Part shown: piece after piece, positions 40,038 to 48,293 of the stretch
How positions within the stretch are numbered: position 1 is the stretch's first letter
Layout of the letters: each line of letters opens with the position of its first letter
NCBI GenBank assembly: GCA_958296445.1
Contig: OY282565.1
Location: 2,373,570-2,437,569 of the forward strand
Origin: an uncultured Dehalococcoidia bacterium
GTDB lineage: Bacteria; Chloroflexota; Dehalococcoidia; Lucifugimonadales; UBA3495
DNA length: 64,000 bases
Direction of reading: 5' to 3'
The notes under the pieces: generated by a model
What the model was told of the DNA's origin: nothing
What the model saw: only the letters and a program-made list of their open reading frames with translations
The model's database searches: none
Translations under genes and position numbers: made by a program

Positions 40038-40346
40038 GGGCCACGGGGCGAACAGCTTGGCTATCGGCACGGACAGCAGCGACAGCCAGGCCGCGGCGGG
40101 TCTGCGCCTTGCCAGCCCTAGGGCCGCGTCGGCGGCGGGGGGTATGGCCGGGGTTGCCGCTTGGGGCGTCGGGGGTGCTGTCGTAGTGTCCGGGGCAGTT
40201 CCGGTTGACGGCGGGGGGTAATTTTGCAATTGTCTTAAATATGCGGATGGGGTATAGACAAACTACAGGGGTTGTCTGCTATAATAATCCTAGTCGCCCG
40301 GGTAGTCTTGGATTTACCGGCGGCTCGCAGCCTGAGGGTTGCTAAA
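40038..40346. other. Non-coding gap before tRNA-Gly
   Basis: The first bases are the tail of the HEPN duplication. A TATAAT at 40280-40285 with TAGACA 19 bases upstream is a possible promoter for tRNA-Gly. Nothing else recognisable. Confidence 0.5.
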
Positions 40347-40421
<75 letters not shown>

Positions 40422-40442
40422 TTTTTTGCCTGCGTTACCTCG

Positions 40443-41132
40443 TTATTCTCGGTTGCCCCGCCATTTAAGCCCTTGGCCCTTGCCTTGCGTCCGTTCCACT
40501 ACTGCGGTTTGGCAGATTTGGTTGTGCCATCCGGGGCGGCTTTCGGTGAACCTCATGGTGAACATTCCTAGGATTGTTGCGGTCATACCGACCGGGATGG
40601 GGCCGATGCCGAAGGCTAGGCGGGATATGGTAATCAGCGGCCCTCGCAGTAACGCGGTCTGCGGCCTGATTTTGCCGCCGTCGGCTTGCCGCACGTACAG
40701 CCCCAGAATCCGCTTGCCCGGGGTGGTGGAAAAAAGCCCTACGCTTATGACTTCGTAAGGCACGCTCAAACCCCAGAAAAGGGCGCTATTGTCCAGCCAA
40801 AAGGGCAACGGCCTGTCGCTGAAAATATCGGCGGGCGAATATCCGTTCAGCAAGGCCAGAATCCCCAATTGGGCGACAAACAGCAGGAAGCAGTCAACAG
40901 TCCAGGCCAGCATTCGCTCCCAGAAACCGGCCGGTTGCTCCGTTGCGCCGGTGTTTTGGGTCGCCGTTGCGCCGCCGGGTTCGCCGGGCTGCGTTGCATC
41001 CGGCAGTGCGGCGCCGCAGACGCCGCAGAACCGGCTGTCCGCCAAGTTGGCCGCATCGCATCCGGGGCAGTGTGTTTCCGAAACCACGTCTATGCCGCTC
41101 CCTGTTTGGCGTGCCATACCGTTTGGCGTCAT
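40443..41132 (-). CDS. RDD-family membrane protein with N-terminal zinc ribbon
   Basis: A 229-residue protein. A zinc ribbon (CPGCDAANLADSRFCGVCG, about residues 22-40) and a short disordered linker lead to an RDD domain with membrane segments FLLFVAQLGILALLNG, SALFWGLSVPYEVISVGLF and LAFGIGPIPVGMTATILGMF, and the typical TPGKRILGLYV turn plus GWHNQICQTAVV end. Function of RDD proteins is mostly unknown (some are linked to transport). The 3' end meets tRNA-Gly convergently. Confidence 0.85.
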   Translation of the reverse strand: MTPNGMARQTGSGIDVVSETHCPGCDAANLADSRFCGVCGAALPDATQPGEPGGATATQNTGATEQPAGFWERMLAWTVDCFLLFVAQLGILALLNGYSPADIFSDRPLPFWLDNSALFWGLSVPYEVISVGLFSTTPGKRILGLYVRQADGGKIRPQTALLRGPLITISRLAFGIGPIPVGMTATILGMFTMRFTESRPGWHNQICQTAVVERTQGKGQGLKWRGNRE

Positions 41133-41140
41133 TGTATTTT

Positions 41141-41218
41141 AACGGCGCAGCCGCCGGTCGCCGCAGTCGTCCGCATCGGGGCATTCGGGGTTGCCGCAAC
41201 TGCCGCATATCAGCATAC
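41141..41218 (-). CDS. Possible Cys-rich micro-protein
   Basis: A 25-residue frame MLICGSCGNPECPDADDCGD followed by RRLRR ends nine bases before the RDD gene start, in the same direction. Four cysteines in two C-x2-4-C pairs would suit a metal knuckle. A GAGGAAG lies about 35 bases upstream of the ATG, too far for a good ribosome site. Weak evidence only. Confidence 0.25.
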
Positions 41219-41507
41219 CGAATTCCAGAAACCCGCCGGTACTTCCTCAGTGATGCCTTACTGGACAGCCGCTCCCCGGTTCCGCCCAGCGGCGGGCCAC
41301 GACCGCAGGCGTATCAGGACGCCGCGCCCGGCCCGTTGTCCTCTGGCAGCGGGAACAGAAAACGGAGCGATGAAAGTGGGGGGCGACTCATTGCAGGGTA
41401 TCTTAACGCAAATTCCATCTCCCAATTTGGGCGTTGCCTAAACTTATTAGGAGTGGGAAAAGGGATTTTTCAGTTTATCCGATTTCACCTAGGCAGGGTT
41501 GTGAGAC
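41219..41507. other. Gap without a recognisable gene
   Basis: All frames were considered; none gives a plausible domain. Confidence 0.4.
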
Positions 41508-41738
41508 GATTGCGAAATTACTTCCGCTGTCTGCCATTCTGCCGCTGTCTGTCATTCTGAGCGTAGCGAAGAATCCCGGCTTGGACGGTGAGGCCCTTCG
41601 CTTCGCTCAGGGTGACAATGAGTTGCTCAGGGTGGCAATGGGTTGCTCAGGGTGACAATGGGGAACCTTGTTACTCCCGGCGGCAATGGTCAGCGTAGCG
41701 TGGTTGCTCAGGGTTACAATGGGGAATTTGGCAATTTT
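41508..41738 (-). repeat. MITE-like element A5 (inverted orientation)
   Basis: Reverse copy of the family: ATTGCGAAATTACTTCCGCTG at the left, GAATTTGGCAATTTTCTCGG at the right, with several GTTGCTCAGGGT(G/T)(A/G)CAATG satellites. Confidence 0.8.
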
Positions 41739-41806
41739 CTCGGTGGCAGGGTTGTTTTTCCGGCAGGGACGGGCAAGGGTGGGCCGCTGGCGTCCCCGGT
41801 TCTTGC

Positions 41807-42562
41807 CTACTGCGCTGTTATGCCGCCGTCTATGATTAGCTCGATGCCGGTTATCCAGGCCGATTCGTCGGAGGCTAGGTAGAGTGCGCCGTAGGCTACG
41901 TCTTGCGACGTTCCCAAGCGGCCCAGCGGCACTTCGTTGGTGCGGACGGTCAGCAGCTCCGGGTTGTCGGTGACTCCGGCCAGCATCGGGGTGTCCACCG
42001 GGCCGGGGTGGATGGAGTTGCAGCGGATGCCCTCGGCGGCGTGCTGGATGGCGGTGGATTTGGTGAAGGTTCGCACCGCGCCTTTGGATGCGCTGTAGGC
42101 GCTGCCGGCCAGCCGCCGCCCCAAGATTCCGGCGATGGATGACACGTTGACGATGGAGCCGCCCCCGGCGCGTCGCATGGCAGGCAGGGCCTTGCGAGTG
42201 CCGAGGAATACGCCTTTGGTGTTCACCGCCAGCACTTGATCCCACAGCTCCTCGCTGGTTTCCTCGATGCCCGCGCCCCGGGCGATGCCGGCGTTGTTGA
42301 CCAGCACGTCCAGCTTGCCGTAGCGCGACTCGGCCAGCTCCACCGCCCGCGCCCAATCATCGTCGCTGGTGACGTCGAGGCGGATGTAGGACGCCTCGCC
42401 GCCTGCCGCCCGTATGGACGCTTCCACGGCCTGCCCTTCGGCGTCCAGCACGTCGCCAAAGACTACGCTGGCGCCCTCGGCGGCGAAAAGCTCCGCCTCC
42501 AGCGCTCCCTGGCCTCGCGCCCCTCCCGAAATCAGCGCCACCTTTCCGTCCAGCCTGCCCAT
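41807..42562 (-). CDS. Short-chain dehydrogenase/reductase
   Basis: A 251-residue classical SDR: nucleotide loop ALISGGARGQG, NNAG motif in VLVNNAGIARG, Ser in VNVSSIAG, catalytic YSASK (Y-x3-K), and PGPVDTPML. Closest in pattern to steroid/3-oxoacyl-ACP-type reductases; substrate unknown. GGAGG seven bases upstream of ATG 42562. Confidence 0.9.
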   Translation of the reverse strand: MGRLDGKVALISGGARGQGALEAELFAAEGASVVFGDVLDAEGQAVEASIRAAGGEASYIRLDVTSDDDWARAVELAESRYGKLDVLVNNAGIARGAGIEETSEELWDQVLAVNTKGVFLGTRKALPAMRRAGGGSIVNVSSIAGILGRRLAGSAYSASKGAVRTFTKSTAIQHAAEGIRCNSIHPGPVDTPMLAGVTDNPELLTVRTNEVPLGRLGTSQDVAYGALYLASDESAWITGIELIIDGGITAQ

Positions 42563-43003
42563 ATCGTACCTCCGTATTATTGCCGGATTATGTTTGTTGG
42601 ATTGCGATGCTCTATTTTACCAGTGTTCGGGGTTGGCGCAGCCCGGGGTTTTGGGGGCGGCAAGGGCTGTGGATTCCCGCCTTCGCGGGAATGACGGGGG
42701 TAGCGGCGGGAATGACGGGGGTAGCGGCGGGAATGACGGCAGGGGTTGGGCGGGATATAATCTAAGGTACGCCTTTCGACTGGCCCCGTGAATGGGATAA
42801 TAGAGAAAATTGCGAAATTCCCCTTTGCCATCCTGAGCGAAGCTAAGGGTCTCACCGCGCAGGGCGGGATTCTTCGCTTTGCTCAGAATGACAGACAGGT
42901 CGCTCAGAATGACAGACAGGGGAAGTAATTTCGCAGTTTTCTCGGATGACAGGATGTTGGCGGGGCTGGCAGGAAAACCGGCGGATTGAAAGGGGGGCAG
43001 ATT
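42563..43003. other. Intergenic region of repeats
   Basis: It holds a C-type repeat with three tandem GGGGGTAGCGGCGGGAATGA units (42668-42741), a TATAAT (42756-42761) with ATGACG 17 bases upstream as a possible promoter, and a complete MITE-like element A6 (42806-42940). No gene. Confidence 0.65.
42806..42940 (+). repeat. Complete MITE-like element A6
   Basis: Terminal inverted repeats AAAATTGCGAAATT (42806-42819) and AATTTCGCAGTTTT (42927-42940, one mismatch), core and two CGCTCAGAATGACAGACAGG satellites. Confidence 0.85.
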
Positions 43004-43447
43004 ATGCCGCAGCGCACGTTGTGGATGCACGGCGCAAATATGCAAGTGGAATATCCCAACCGCATCACCTCGGTACGGGCCACCGGGCCTTTTGTGCGGA
43101 TTGAGGGGGCGCGGGGCCAGAACACCTGGCTGCACTTCCCGCTGCCCACTCCGGCGGTTATTGACGGCGCACGAATGCGGATAGACGGAGTGCTGGTCAG
43201 CTTCCGCACCCGCGATCATGCGTCGGTTCACGAGGTCATCGTATACGACGGCGACCAGCGTATCGCCGAATATATGGACTTGGACTTGCGGGGGGAACAC
43301 CCGGAGCATCGCGTTGACGTTCCCGGCAGCCCGGAAATCAACCGGGGCATCAACATCGTCCTCGGCGTCAGCTTCGACGGGGCCGCGCCCGACGTCCGAT
43401 CCATGCAAATCGAGGTCATCGGCGTGGGGCTGGAATATACCGGGTGA
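43004..43447 (+). CDS. Conserved hypothetical protein (DUF6623-like)
   Basis: A 147-residue all-beta-looking protein: RTLWMHGANMQVEYPNRI, TWLHFPLPTPAVIDGARMRI, VHEVIVYDGDQRIAEYMDLD and a final GVSFDGAAPDVRSMQIEVIG. The pattern recalls DUF6623, a family without known role; this is from memory and not checked. ATG 43004 follows AGGGGGG; a TTG at 42986 is in frame. Confidence 0.6.
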   Translation: MPQRTLWMHGANMQVEYPNRITSVRATGPFVRIEGARGQNTWLHFPLPTPAVIDGARMRIDGVLVSFRTRDHASVHEVIVYDGDQRIAEYMDLDLRGEHPEHRVDVPGSPEINRGINIVLGVSFDGAAPDVRSMQIEVIGVGLEYTG

Positions 43448-43472
43448 ATCTTTGGGGGCAATGGGGATTTTT

Positions 43473-43563
43473 CAACGCAGAGGGCGCAGAGGCTGACGCA
43501 GAGGGCGCAGAGGATTTGGGTTGCCAATCTCTGGGTTCTAGGCGCGGGTTCTGCGTTAAAGAA
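43473..43563. repeat. CGCAGAG-family repeat D3
   Basis: AACGCAGAGGGCGCAGAGGC, a second CGCAGAGGGCGCAGAGGA, and an inverted end TTCTGCGTTAAAG. Confidence 0.7.
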
Positions 43564-43583
43564 AGGGATACAGGAGAGTATGG

Positions 43584-45065
43584 ATGACTGCCTATAAGAA
43601 CTACATCGGCGGCCAGTGGGTGGAGTCGGTGTCGGGCCGCACCTATCAGGTTTACAATCCGGCGCACAAGACCGAGGCGGTGGGGGAGTTTCAGACTTCC
43701 AGCGTTGACGATGCCGGAGCCGCCGTGGCTGCGGCCCGGGAGGCGCTGCCCGGCTGGGCCAACACTCCGGCGCCGGGCCGGGCGGCGGTGCTGTTCCGGG
43801 CCTTGGAGATTATGGGCCGCCGCGCCGAGGAAATCGCCCGCGCCATTACCACCGAGGAAGGCAAGCCGATCGGCGACGCTCGGGGCGAAGTGCGGCGGGC
43901 GATGAACATTATCGAGTACGCCGCGGGCGAGGGGCGGCGGATGTTCGGCTACACCACGCCTTCGGAACTGCCCAACACGGTGGCCTACACCGTCAAGCGT
44001 CCGCTGGGCGTGGTGGGGGTCATTACGCCGTGGAACTTTCCCATAGCCATACCGGCGTGGAAGATGGCCCCGGCACTGATTTGCGGCAACGCGCTGGTGT
44101 TCAAGCCGGCGTCGTCCACGCCGCTGTGCGCGGTGAAGCTGGCCGAGGTGTTCGAGGAAGCCGGGCTGCCGCCGGGGGTGCTGAACCTGATTACCGGCCC
44201 GGGGGCGCAGGTGGGCAACGCGCTGGTGGAAGATCCGCGCGTCAACGGCATATCTTTTACCGGCTCCACCGAAATCGGCACGGCCCTGTATGCCAGGGGC
44301 GCCGGTGTTCTCAAGAAGGTGCAGGCCGAAATGGGCGGCAAGAACGCCGTCATTCTGCTGTCCGACGCTGATATGGACAAGGCCCTGGGCGGCATCGTTC
44401 AGGGCGCTTTCGGCTCGACGGGCCAGCGTTGCACCGCCACCAGCCGCGTCATAGTGGAGGAAGCAGTCTACGATGAGTTTGTCGCGGGGCTGCTGGAGCG
44501 CACTGCCGGTTTGCGGGTGGGCGACGGCATAGACCCCGAGGTGGACGTATCGCCGCTGTGCGGGCAAGGCCAGTACGATAAGGTGCTGGAATACATCGGC
44601 GTCGGCGCCGAAGAGGGGGCCAACCTGGCCTACGGCGGCCGCGGGCTGACCGGCGGGGAGTACGATGAGGGCTATTACGTGGAGCCGACGGTGTTTACCG
44701 ACGTTTCGCCGGATATGCGAATCGCCAAAGAGGAAATTTTCGGCCCGGTGCTGACCGTGTTCAAGGCCAAGGATCTGGAAGAGGCCATTGAGATTTCCAA
44801 CAGCGTGGAGTTCGGCCTGTCGTCCTCGGTCTACACCCGCGACCTGACCCGCGCCTTTGAGTACATCAACACCGTCGAAACCGGCATGGTTCACGTCAAC
44901 GCCCCCACGCTGGGCGGCGAAGTCCATTTGCCTTTTGGCGGCCTGAAATCGTCGGGCGTGGGCCAGCGGGAGCAAGGCACCGAAGCCTTTGACTTTTTCA
45001 CCGAAACCATTACGGTCTACATAGACCACGGGGAAGCGGCCCGGCAACAGGCGCGGTTTATCTGA
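43584..45065 (+). CDS. NAD(P)-dependent aldehyde dehydrogenase
   Basis: A 493-residue ALDH-superfamily enzyme, most like alpha-ketoglutaric semialdehyde/succinic semialdehyde types. NYIGGQWVES at the start, PWNFPIAIPAWKMAPALICG, GSTEIG cofactor loop, catalytic Glu in EMGGKNAV (about residue 250), nucleophile Cys in GQRCTATS (about 282), and KEEIFGPVLTV. GGAG lies seven bases before ATG 43584. Confidence 0.93.
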   Translation: MTAYKNYIGGQWVESVSGRTYQVYNPAHKTEAVGEFQTSSVDDAGAAVAAAREALPGWANTPAPGRAAVLFRALEIMGRRAEEIARAITTEEGKPIGDARGEVRRAMNIIEYAAGEGRRMFGYTTPSELPNTVAYTVKRPLGVVGVITPWNFPIAIPAWKMAPALICGNALVFKPASSTPLCAVKLAEVFEEAGLPPGVLNLITGPGAQVGNALVEDPRVNGISFTGSTEIGTALYARGAGVLKKVQAEMGGKNAVILLSDADMDKALGGIVQGAFGSTGQRCTATSRVIVEEAVYDEFVAGLLERTAGLRVGDGIDPEVDVSPLCGQGQYDKVLEYIGVGAEEGANLAYGGRGLTGGEYDEGYYVEPTVFTDVSPDMRIAKEEIFGPVLTVFKAKDLEEAIEISNSVEFGLSSSVYTRDLTRAFEYINTVETGMVHVNAPTLGGEVHLPFGGLKSSGVGQREQGTEAFDFFTETITVYIDHGEAARQQARFI

Positions 45066-45423
45066 GGGGGATGGGGGCGAAATCGTAGGGGAGCAGGCGG
45101 CGAACGTTTTCAATCAGGGTGGCAATGTGTATTGCCGCCACTCCCCACAGGATGTCGTAGCTGATGCTGTCGTATTGGTGGGCCAAGTGGTTTCGCATTC
45201 CGATGATTAGCCGCCAGGGTATCTCCGGCGTTCTGTCCTGAGTGGCGTCAGAGACGCGATTGGCGGCTTCTCCCACGGTCTCGACAGCTTTTGCCAAGGC
45301 GAGAAACAGTTGCAAGTCCAAGTCAAGGTCGCGCCGGACGCGGCCTTCGGCAAGGGATAAAACCCACCCGGACGCCTCAAGTATATGGCCTAGCGGGGCT
45401 AGGTCTTCCGCCGGGATTCTCAT
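45058..45423 (-). CDS. HepT-like toxin (HEPN, DUF86)
   Basis: A 121-residue HEPN ribonuclease of the HepT/MntA toxin-antitoxin type. The R-x4-H-x-Y motif is complete in RNHLAHQY; LFLALAKAVETVGEAANRVS and a preceding helix fit the family. Its ATG overlaps the stop of the MntA-like gene (ATGA), so they are coupled. The 3' end overlaps the end of the aldehyde dehydrogenase gene by eight bases. Confidence 0.85.
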   Translation of the reverse strand: MRIPAEDLAPLGHILEASGWVLSLAEGRVRRDLDLDLQLFLALAKAVETVGEAANRVSDATQDRTPEIPWRLIIGMRNHLAHQYDSISYDILWGVAAIHIATLIENVRRLLPYDFAPIPLR

Positions 45424-45749
45424 ACGGTTTCCGGGGCCGGGTATAAAGGTTCCGCCATAGCCAGCACATTAGCCAAGGCTTTCTTGCGTCGAGGGGGGAT
45501 GCCGGTGGATGAGTGCAGGTATGCCTGCTCTTTCCCCAGCATTCCGGCCAGCTCTTCTTCCATTCCGAGGAGTCCGGGGCCGCCGAACATATCGAAGTAG
45601 CCGGGGATGTGGCCCGGCTCGAAGTCAACCAGGAAATCCATCACGCGCTCCCTATCGGCGGCGGGGCGCTCAGGGTGGACGTAGCTCAGCATCCGGGTGA
45701 TGTGGTGCTTTTGGCAAAACTCGGCTATTTGGGACGCCTCGATTTTCAT
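45420..45749 (-). CDS. MntA-like nucleotidyltransferase antitoxin, degenerate
   Basis: A 109-residue partner of HepT. The second half matches the family (FLVDFEPGHIPGYFDMFG, MEEELAGMLGK, KKALANVLAMAEPLY). In the first half the normal GS-x10-D-x-D catalytic motif is not present: ITRMLSYVHPERPAADRERV is found where a GSYARG type should stand, and only MDFLVDF remains of the D-x-D strand. As MntA normally neutralises HepT by AMP transfer, this protein may neutralise by binding alone, or be inactive. Confidence 0.7.
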   Translation of the reverse strand: MKIEASQIAEFCQKHHITRMLSYVHPERPAADRERVMDFLVDFEPGHIPGYFDMFGGPGLLGMEEELAGMLGKEQAYLHSSTGIPPRRKKALANVLAMAEPLYPAPETV

Positions 45750-45802
45750 AGAGCGGCTCCATGGGAATGATTGGGGGGAATGTTTGGGCCCGGCGGCTGT
45801 CG

Positions 45803-46207
45803 CTACAGCGGCTTGCGGTGGTCGAAGCCGCGGTCGGTTTCGTGCCAGTGCTCGATTTGCTCTTCGCCGCTGACCCAGCAGAGATAGACTTCCCGCCCCT
45901 CGCGGAGGGAGGGGAAATCAACTAGGCCGCGGGGTATGTCGCGGATGATGATTCCCTCGGCGATTATTTCGTCCACGATGTCGTTGAGTTCCTTGTCCAT
46001 GCTGTCCAGTTCGGCCTGCATGGAGTTAAGCTCGGTGTAGCGGTCAAAGGTGCCGTTGCGGCGTTGCAGCTCCCGCTGAATCCCGGTCAGACGCCCGCGC
46101 ACGTCCTCAAGCCGCTCCCGGGATGACATCAGCCGTTGGAAGGTTCGCTCCAGCCAGGGGAGCAGGCGGTTGGCTTCTTCGGGGGTAAACAGGCGTCGTC
46201 GCGGCAT
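45803..46207 (-). CDS. DUF2203 family protein
   Basis: A 134-residue protein of the small DUF2203 family (function unknown). FTPEEANRLLPWLERTFQRL begins the first helix, a coiled-coil middle follows, and GIIIRDIPRGLVDFPSLREG leads to VYLCWVSGEEQIEHWHETDR. GAGG five bases before ATG 46207. Confidence 0.9.
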   Translation of the reverse strand: MPRRRLFTPEEANRLLPWLERTFQRLMSSRERLEDVRGRLTGIQRELQRRNGTFDRYTELNSMQAELDSMDKELNDIVDEIIAEGIIIRDIPRGLVDFPSLREGREVYLCWVSGEEQIEHWHETDRGFDHRKPL

Positions 46208-46373
46208 ATAACCTCTTTTTCGTCCAAGAAATTTAGCCGGGCGGAAATTCAGCCGGGCGGAAGTTTAGCCGTCCGGCCCCGGCAGGCTATCCCGTCCGCA
46301 GCTCAAATAGCGTACAATAACCGGGCCGATGGGGGCGGATGCGCCCATAACTTTCCGGCGGCAAGGATACGAT

Positions 46374-46787
46374 ATGCCTATCATAGACCATCGCCACGCT
46401 CCAGAGGTGCCGTGGCGTCCCGGCTATCGCAAGTGGGACATTACCACTCACGAGCAGGGCGTTTCCACCTCTCTCAGCCTTAACAGCGCCGAGCCGGGAA
46501 CCGGGGCGCCGTTGCACACCCACGCCATAGACGAGCTTATCGTCATTTTATCCGGTGCGCTGGAAGTTCGCATCAACGGCGAAACGCACCGGGTAGAGAA
46601 AGACCACACGCTGGTCATCCCGCCGGGGGCGGAACACGGCTTTACTGTGGTGGGCGAGGAAAAGGCCCATCTGCTGGTAGTTTTTCCCGATATGGATCCT
46701 TACGCCGAACACAATACCACTTATCTGGAGGGCAGCCGCCCGTCGGCCTACACCGAAAGCAAACAGTCGGCCCCGGCCGGCGGCTAG
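46374..46787 (+). CDS. Cupin-domain protein
   Basis: A 137-residue single cupin. Motif 1: GAPLHTHAIDELIVILSGAL (metal His/His/Glu); motif 2: IPPGAEHGFTVVGEEKAHLL. AAGGA upstream of ATG 46374. Ligand unknown. TACAAT at about 46314 is a possible -10. Confidence 0.85.
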   Translation: MPIIDHRHAPEVPWRPGYRKWDITTHEQGVSTSLSLNSAEPGTGAPLHTHAIDELIVILSGALEVRINGETHRVEKDHTLVIPPGAEHGFTVVGEEKAHLLVVFPDMDPYAEHNTTYLEGSRPSAYTESKQSAPAGG

Positions 46788-46796
46788 GCGAATCTC

Positions 46797-47729
46797 TTGG
46801 ACGAATCAGCTATTCAACAATCCGGTATTCAACAATCCGGCGGGCCGGAAGCCGACCCCAACCGTTTCCGGCCCGGCGAGCTGGCCTTGCTGCTTGACCG
46901 CAAATCCCGCCGCTATATGGTGACGCTGGATGAAGGGGAGACCTTTCACAGTCACTTGGGGCGGCTGGGCCACGACCAGCTCATCGGCGGCAGCGTCGGC
47001 GGCTGGTATCGCACCGACCGGGGGCATACGCTGCTGGCGGTGCGCCCCACGCTGGGCGACTACGTGCGACAGATGCCCCGGGGGCCACAAATAATCTACC
47101 AGAAAGACTTGGGCAACATCGTCAGTTTCGCTGATATTTTCCCCGGCGCGACGGTTATCGAGGGCGGGCTGGGTTCCGGGGCGCTCACCGCCGCGCTGCT
47201 TCGCGCCGTGGGCCGGGAGGGCCGGGTCATCACCTACGAAATTGACGAATCGGTGCTGCCCAAGGCGATGCGAAACATCCGCCGCGTCATTCCCGCCCCT
47301 GCCAACCTGGAAGTCAAGATAGGCAATATCTACGATGGCATTGAGGAGCGGAACGTTGACCGCGTGGTGCTGGACGTTCCCGAACCGTGGCAGGCCGCGG
47401 GAACCATCGCCGACGCGCTGGTGATGGGCGGGGTGATGCTCAGTTTCCTGCCGACGGTGTTGCAGGTGCATCGGCTGGCCGGCGCCCTGGAGCAGGACGG
47501 GCGCTATCAACTGGTGGAGTCGCTGGAAACGCTGTTGCGAACCTGGCACGTTACCGAGCGCAGCGTGCGTCCCTCGCACCGCATGGTCGCCCACAGCGGC
47601 TTTCTCACCACCGCCGTCCGTTGCCTGCCTCGTCCCAGTGCCCGCGCGGCGGCGGACGCCCCGCAGAACGAACCGGATAACCCCAATGGCGAGAACCCGG
47701 AGGAACCGCCCGATGGATCTGATGAATAG
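46797..47729 (+). CDS. trmI: tRNA (adenine-N1)-methyltransferase, TrmI family
   Basis: SAM-dependent m1A58 methylation of tRNA. 310 residues; SAM motif I VIEGGLGSGALTAALLRAVG, acidic loop TYEIDES, motif IV VVLDVPEPW, and the family end VRPSHRMVAHSGFLTTAVRC. The N-terminus (two near-repeats of IQQSG) and Pro/Asn/Glu-rich C-terminus are extra. The start is TTG 46797, ten bases after the cupin gene; a later start is possible. The next gene begins inside its 3' end. Confidence 0.88.
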   Translation: MDESAIQQSGIQQSGGPEADPNRFRPGELALLLDRKSRRYMVTLDEGETFHSHLGRLGHDQLIGGSVGGWYRTDRGHTLLAVRPTLGDYVRQMPRGPQIIYQKDLGNIVSFADIFPGATVIEGGLGSGALTAALLRAVGREGRVITYEIDESVLPKAMRNIRRVIPAPANLEVKIGNIYDGIEERNVDRVVLDVPEPWQAAGTIADALVMGGVMLSFLPTVLQVHRLAGALEQDGRYQLVESLETLLRTWHVTERSVRPSHRMVAHSGFLTTAVRCLPRPSARAAADAPQNEPDNPNGENPEEPPDGSDE

Positions 47730-48288
47730 GGACACCACCATAGAGTTTCTGAACCGGCACGTGCAGACGGATACGCTGATGAAGCATCTGCTGACGGTTG
47801 AGGCGTCAATGCGCGGCTATGCCCGCAAGTTCGGAGAGGACGAAGCCCGCTGGGGCATCGCCGGGCTGCTCCACGATTTCGACTGGGAGATTTGCCCGAC
47901 GCCGGAGAGCCATCCTACTTACGGGGCGCAGATTCTCCGCGACGCCGGTTATCCCGAAGATATGATACGGGCCGTCCTGACCCACGGCGAGCATACCGGC
48001 ATCCCCCGCGAGTCGCTGATGGAGCATACATTGTTCGCCGTTGATGAGCTGTCGGGCTTCGTCCGCGCCGTGGCCTTGGTGCGCCCCACCAAGAGCCTGG
48101 CCGAGGTTACGCCCCGCTCGGTGCGCCGCAAGATGAAGGACAAAGCCTTCGCCAAAGACGTGAACCGCGACGACATCCAGAAGGGCGCCGATGAGCTGGG
48201 GGTAGACCTGGACGAACACATCGCCTTTGTGGTCGAAAGCATGAAGCCGGTTTCGGCGCGGATAGGGCTGGCCGAACCTTCGGCGTAA
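47713..48288 (+). CDS. HD-domain hydrolase
   Basis: A 191-residue HD-superfamily phosphohydrolase: helix with LMKHLLTVEASM, the H-D pair in AGLLHDFDWE, THGEHTG, and a C-terminal helix with VRRKMKDKAFAKDVNRDDIQ. It overlaps trmI by 17 bases and is probably translated by coupling. Substrate unknown. Confidence 0.87.
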   Translation: MDLMNRDTTIEFLNRHVQTDTLMKHLLTVEASMRGYARKFGEDEARWGIAGLLHDFDWEICPTPESHPTYGAQILRDAGYPEDMIRAVLTHGEHTGIPRESLMEHTLFAVDELSGFVRAVALVRPTKSLAEVTPRSVRRKMKDKAFAKDVNRDDIQKGADELGVDLDEHIAFVVESMKPVSARIGLAEPSA

Positions 48289-48293
48289 GCCCC

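Noticed and set aside
40002..40229. Reverse-strand frame of 75 codons next to tRNA-Gly
   Set aside because: Pro/Ala low complexity; overlaps the 3' end of the HEPN duplicate and has no ribosome site.
43416..45113. Reverse-strand frame of 565 codons opposite the aldehyde dehydrogenase gene
   Set aside because: Shadow of a certain gene; no ribosome site or family pattern.
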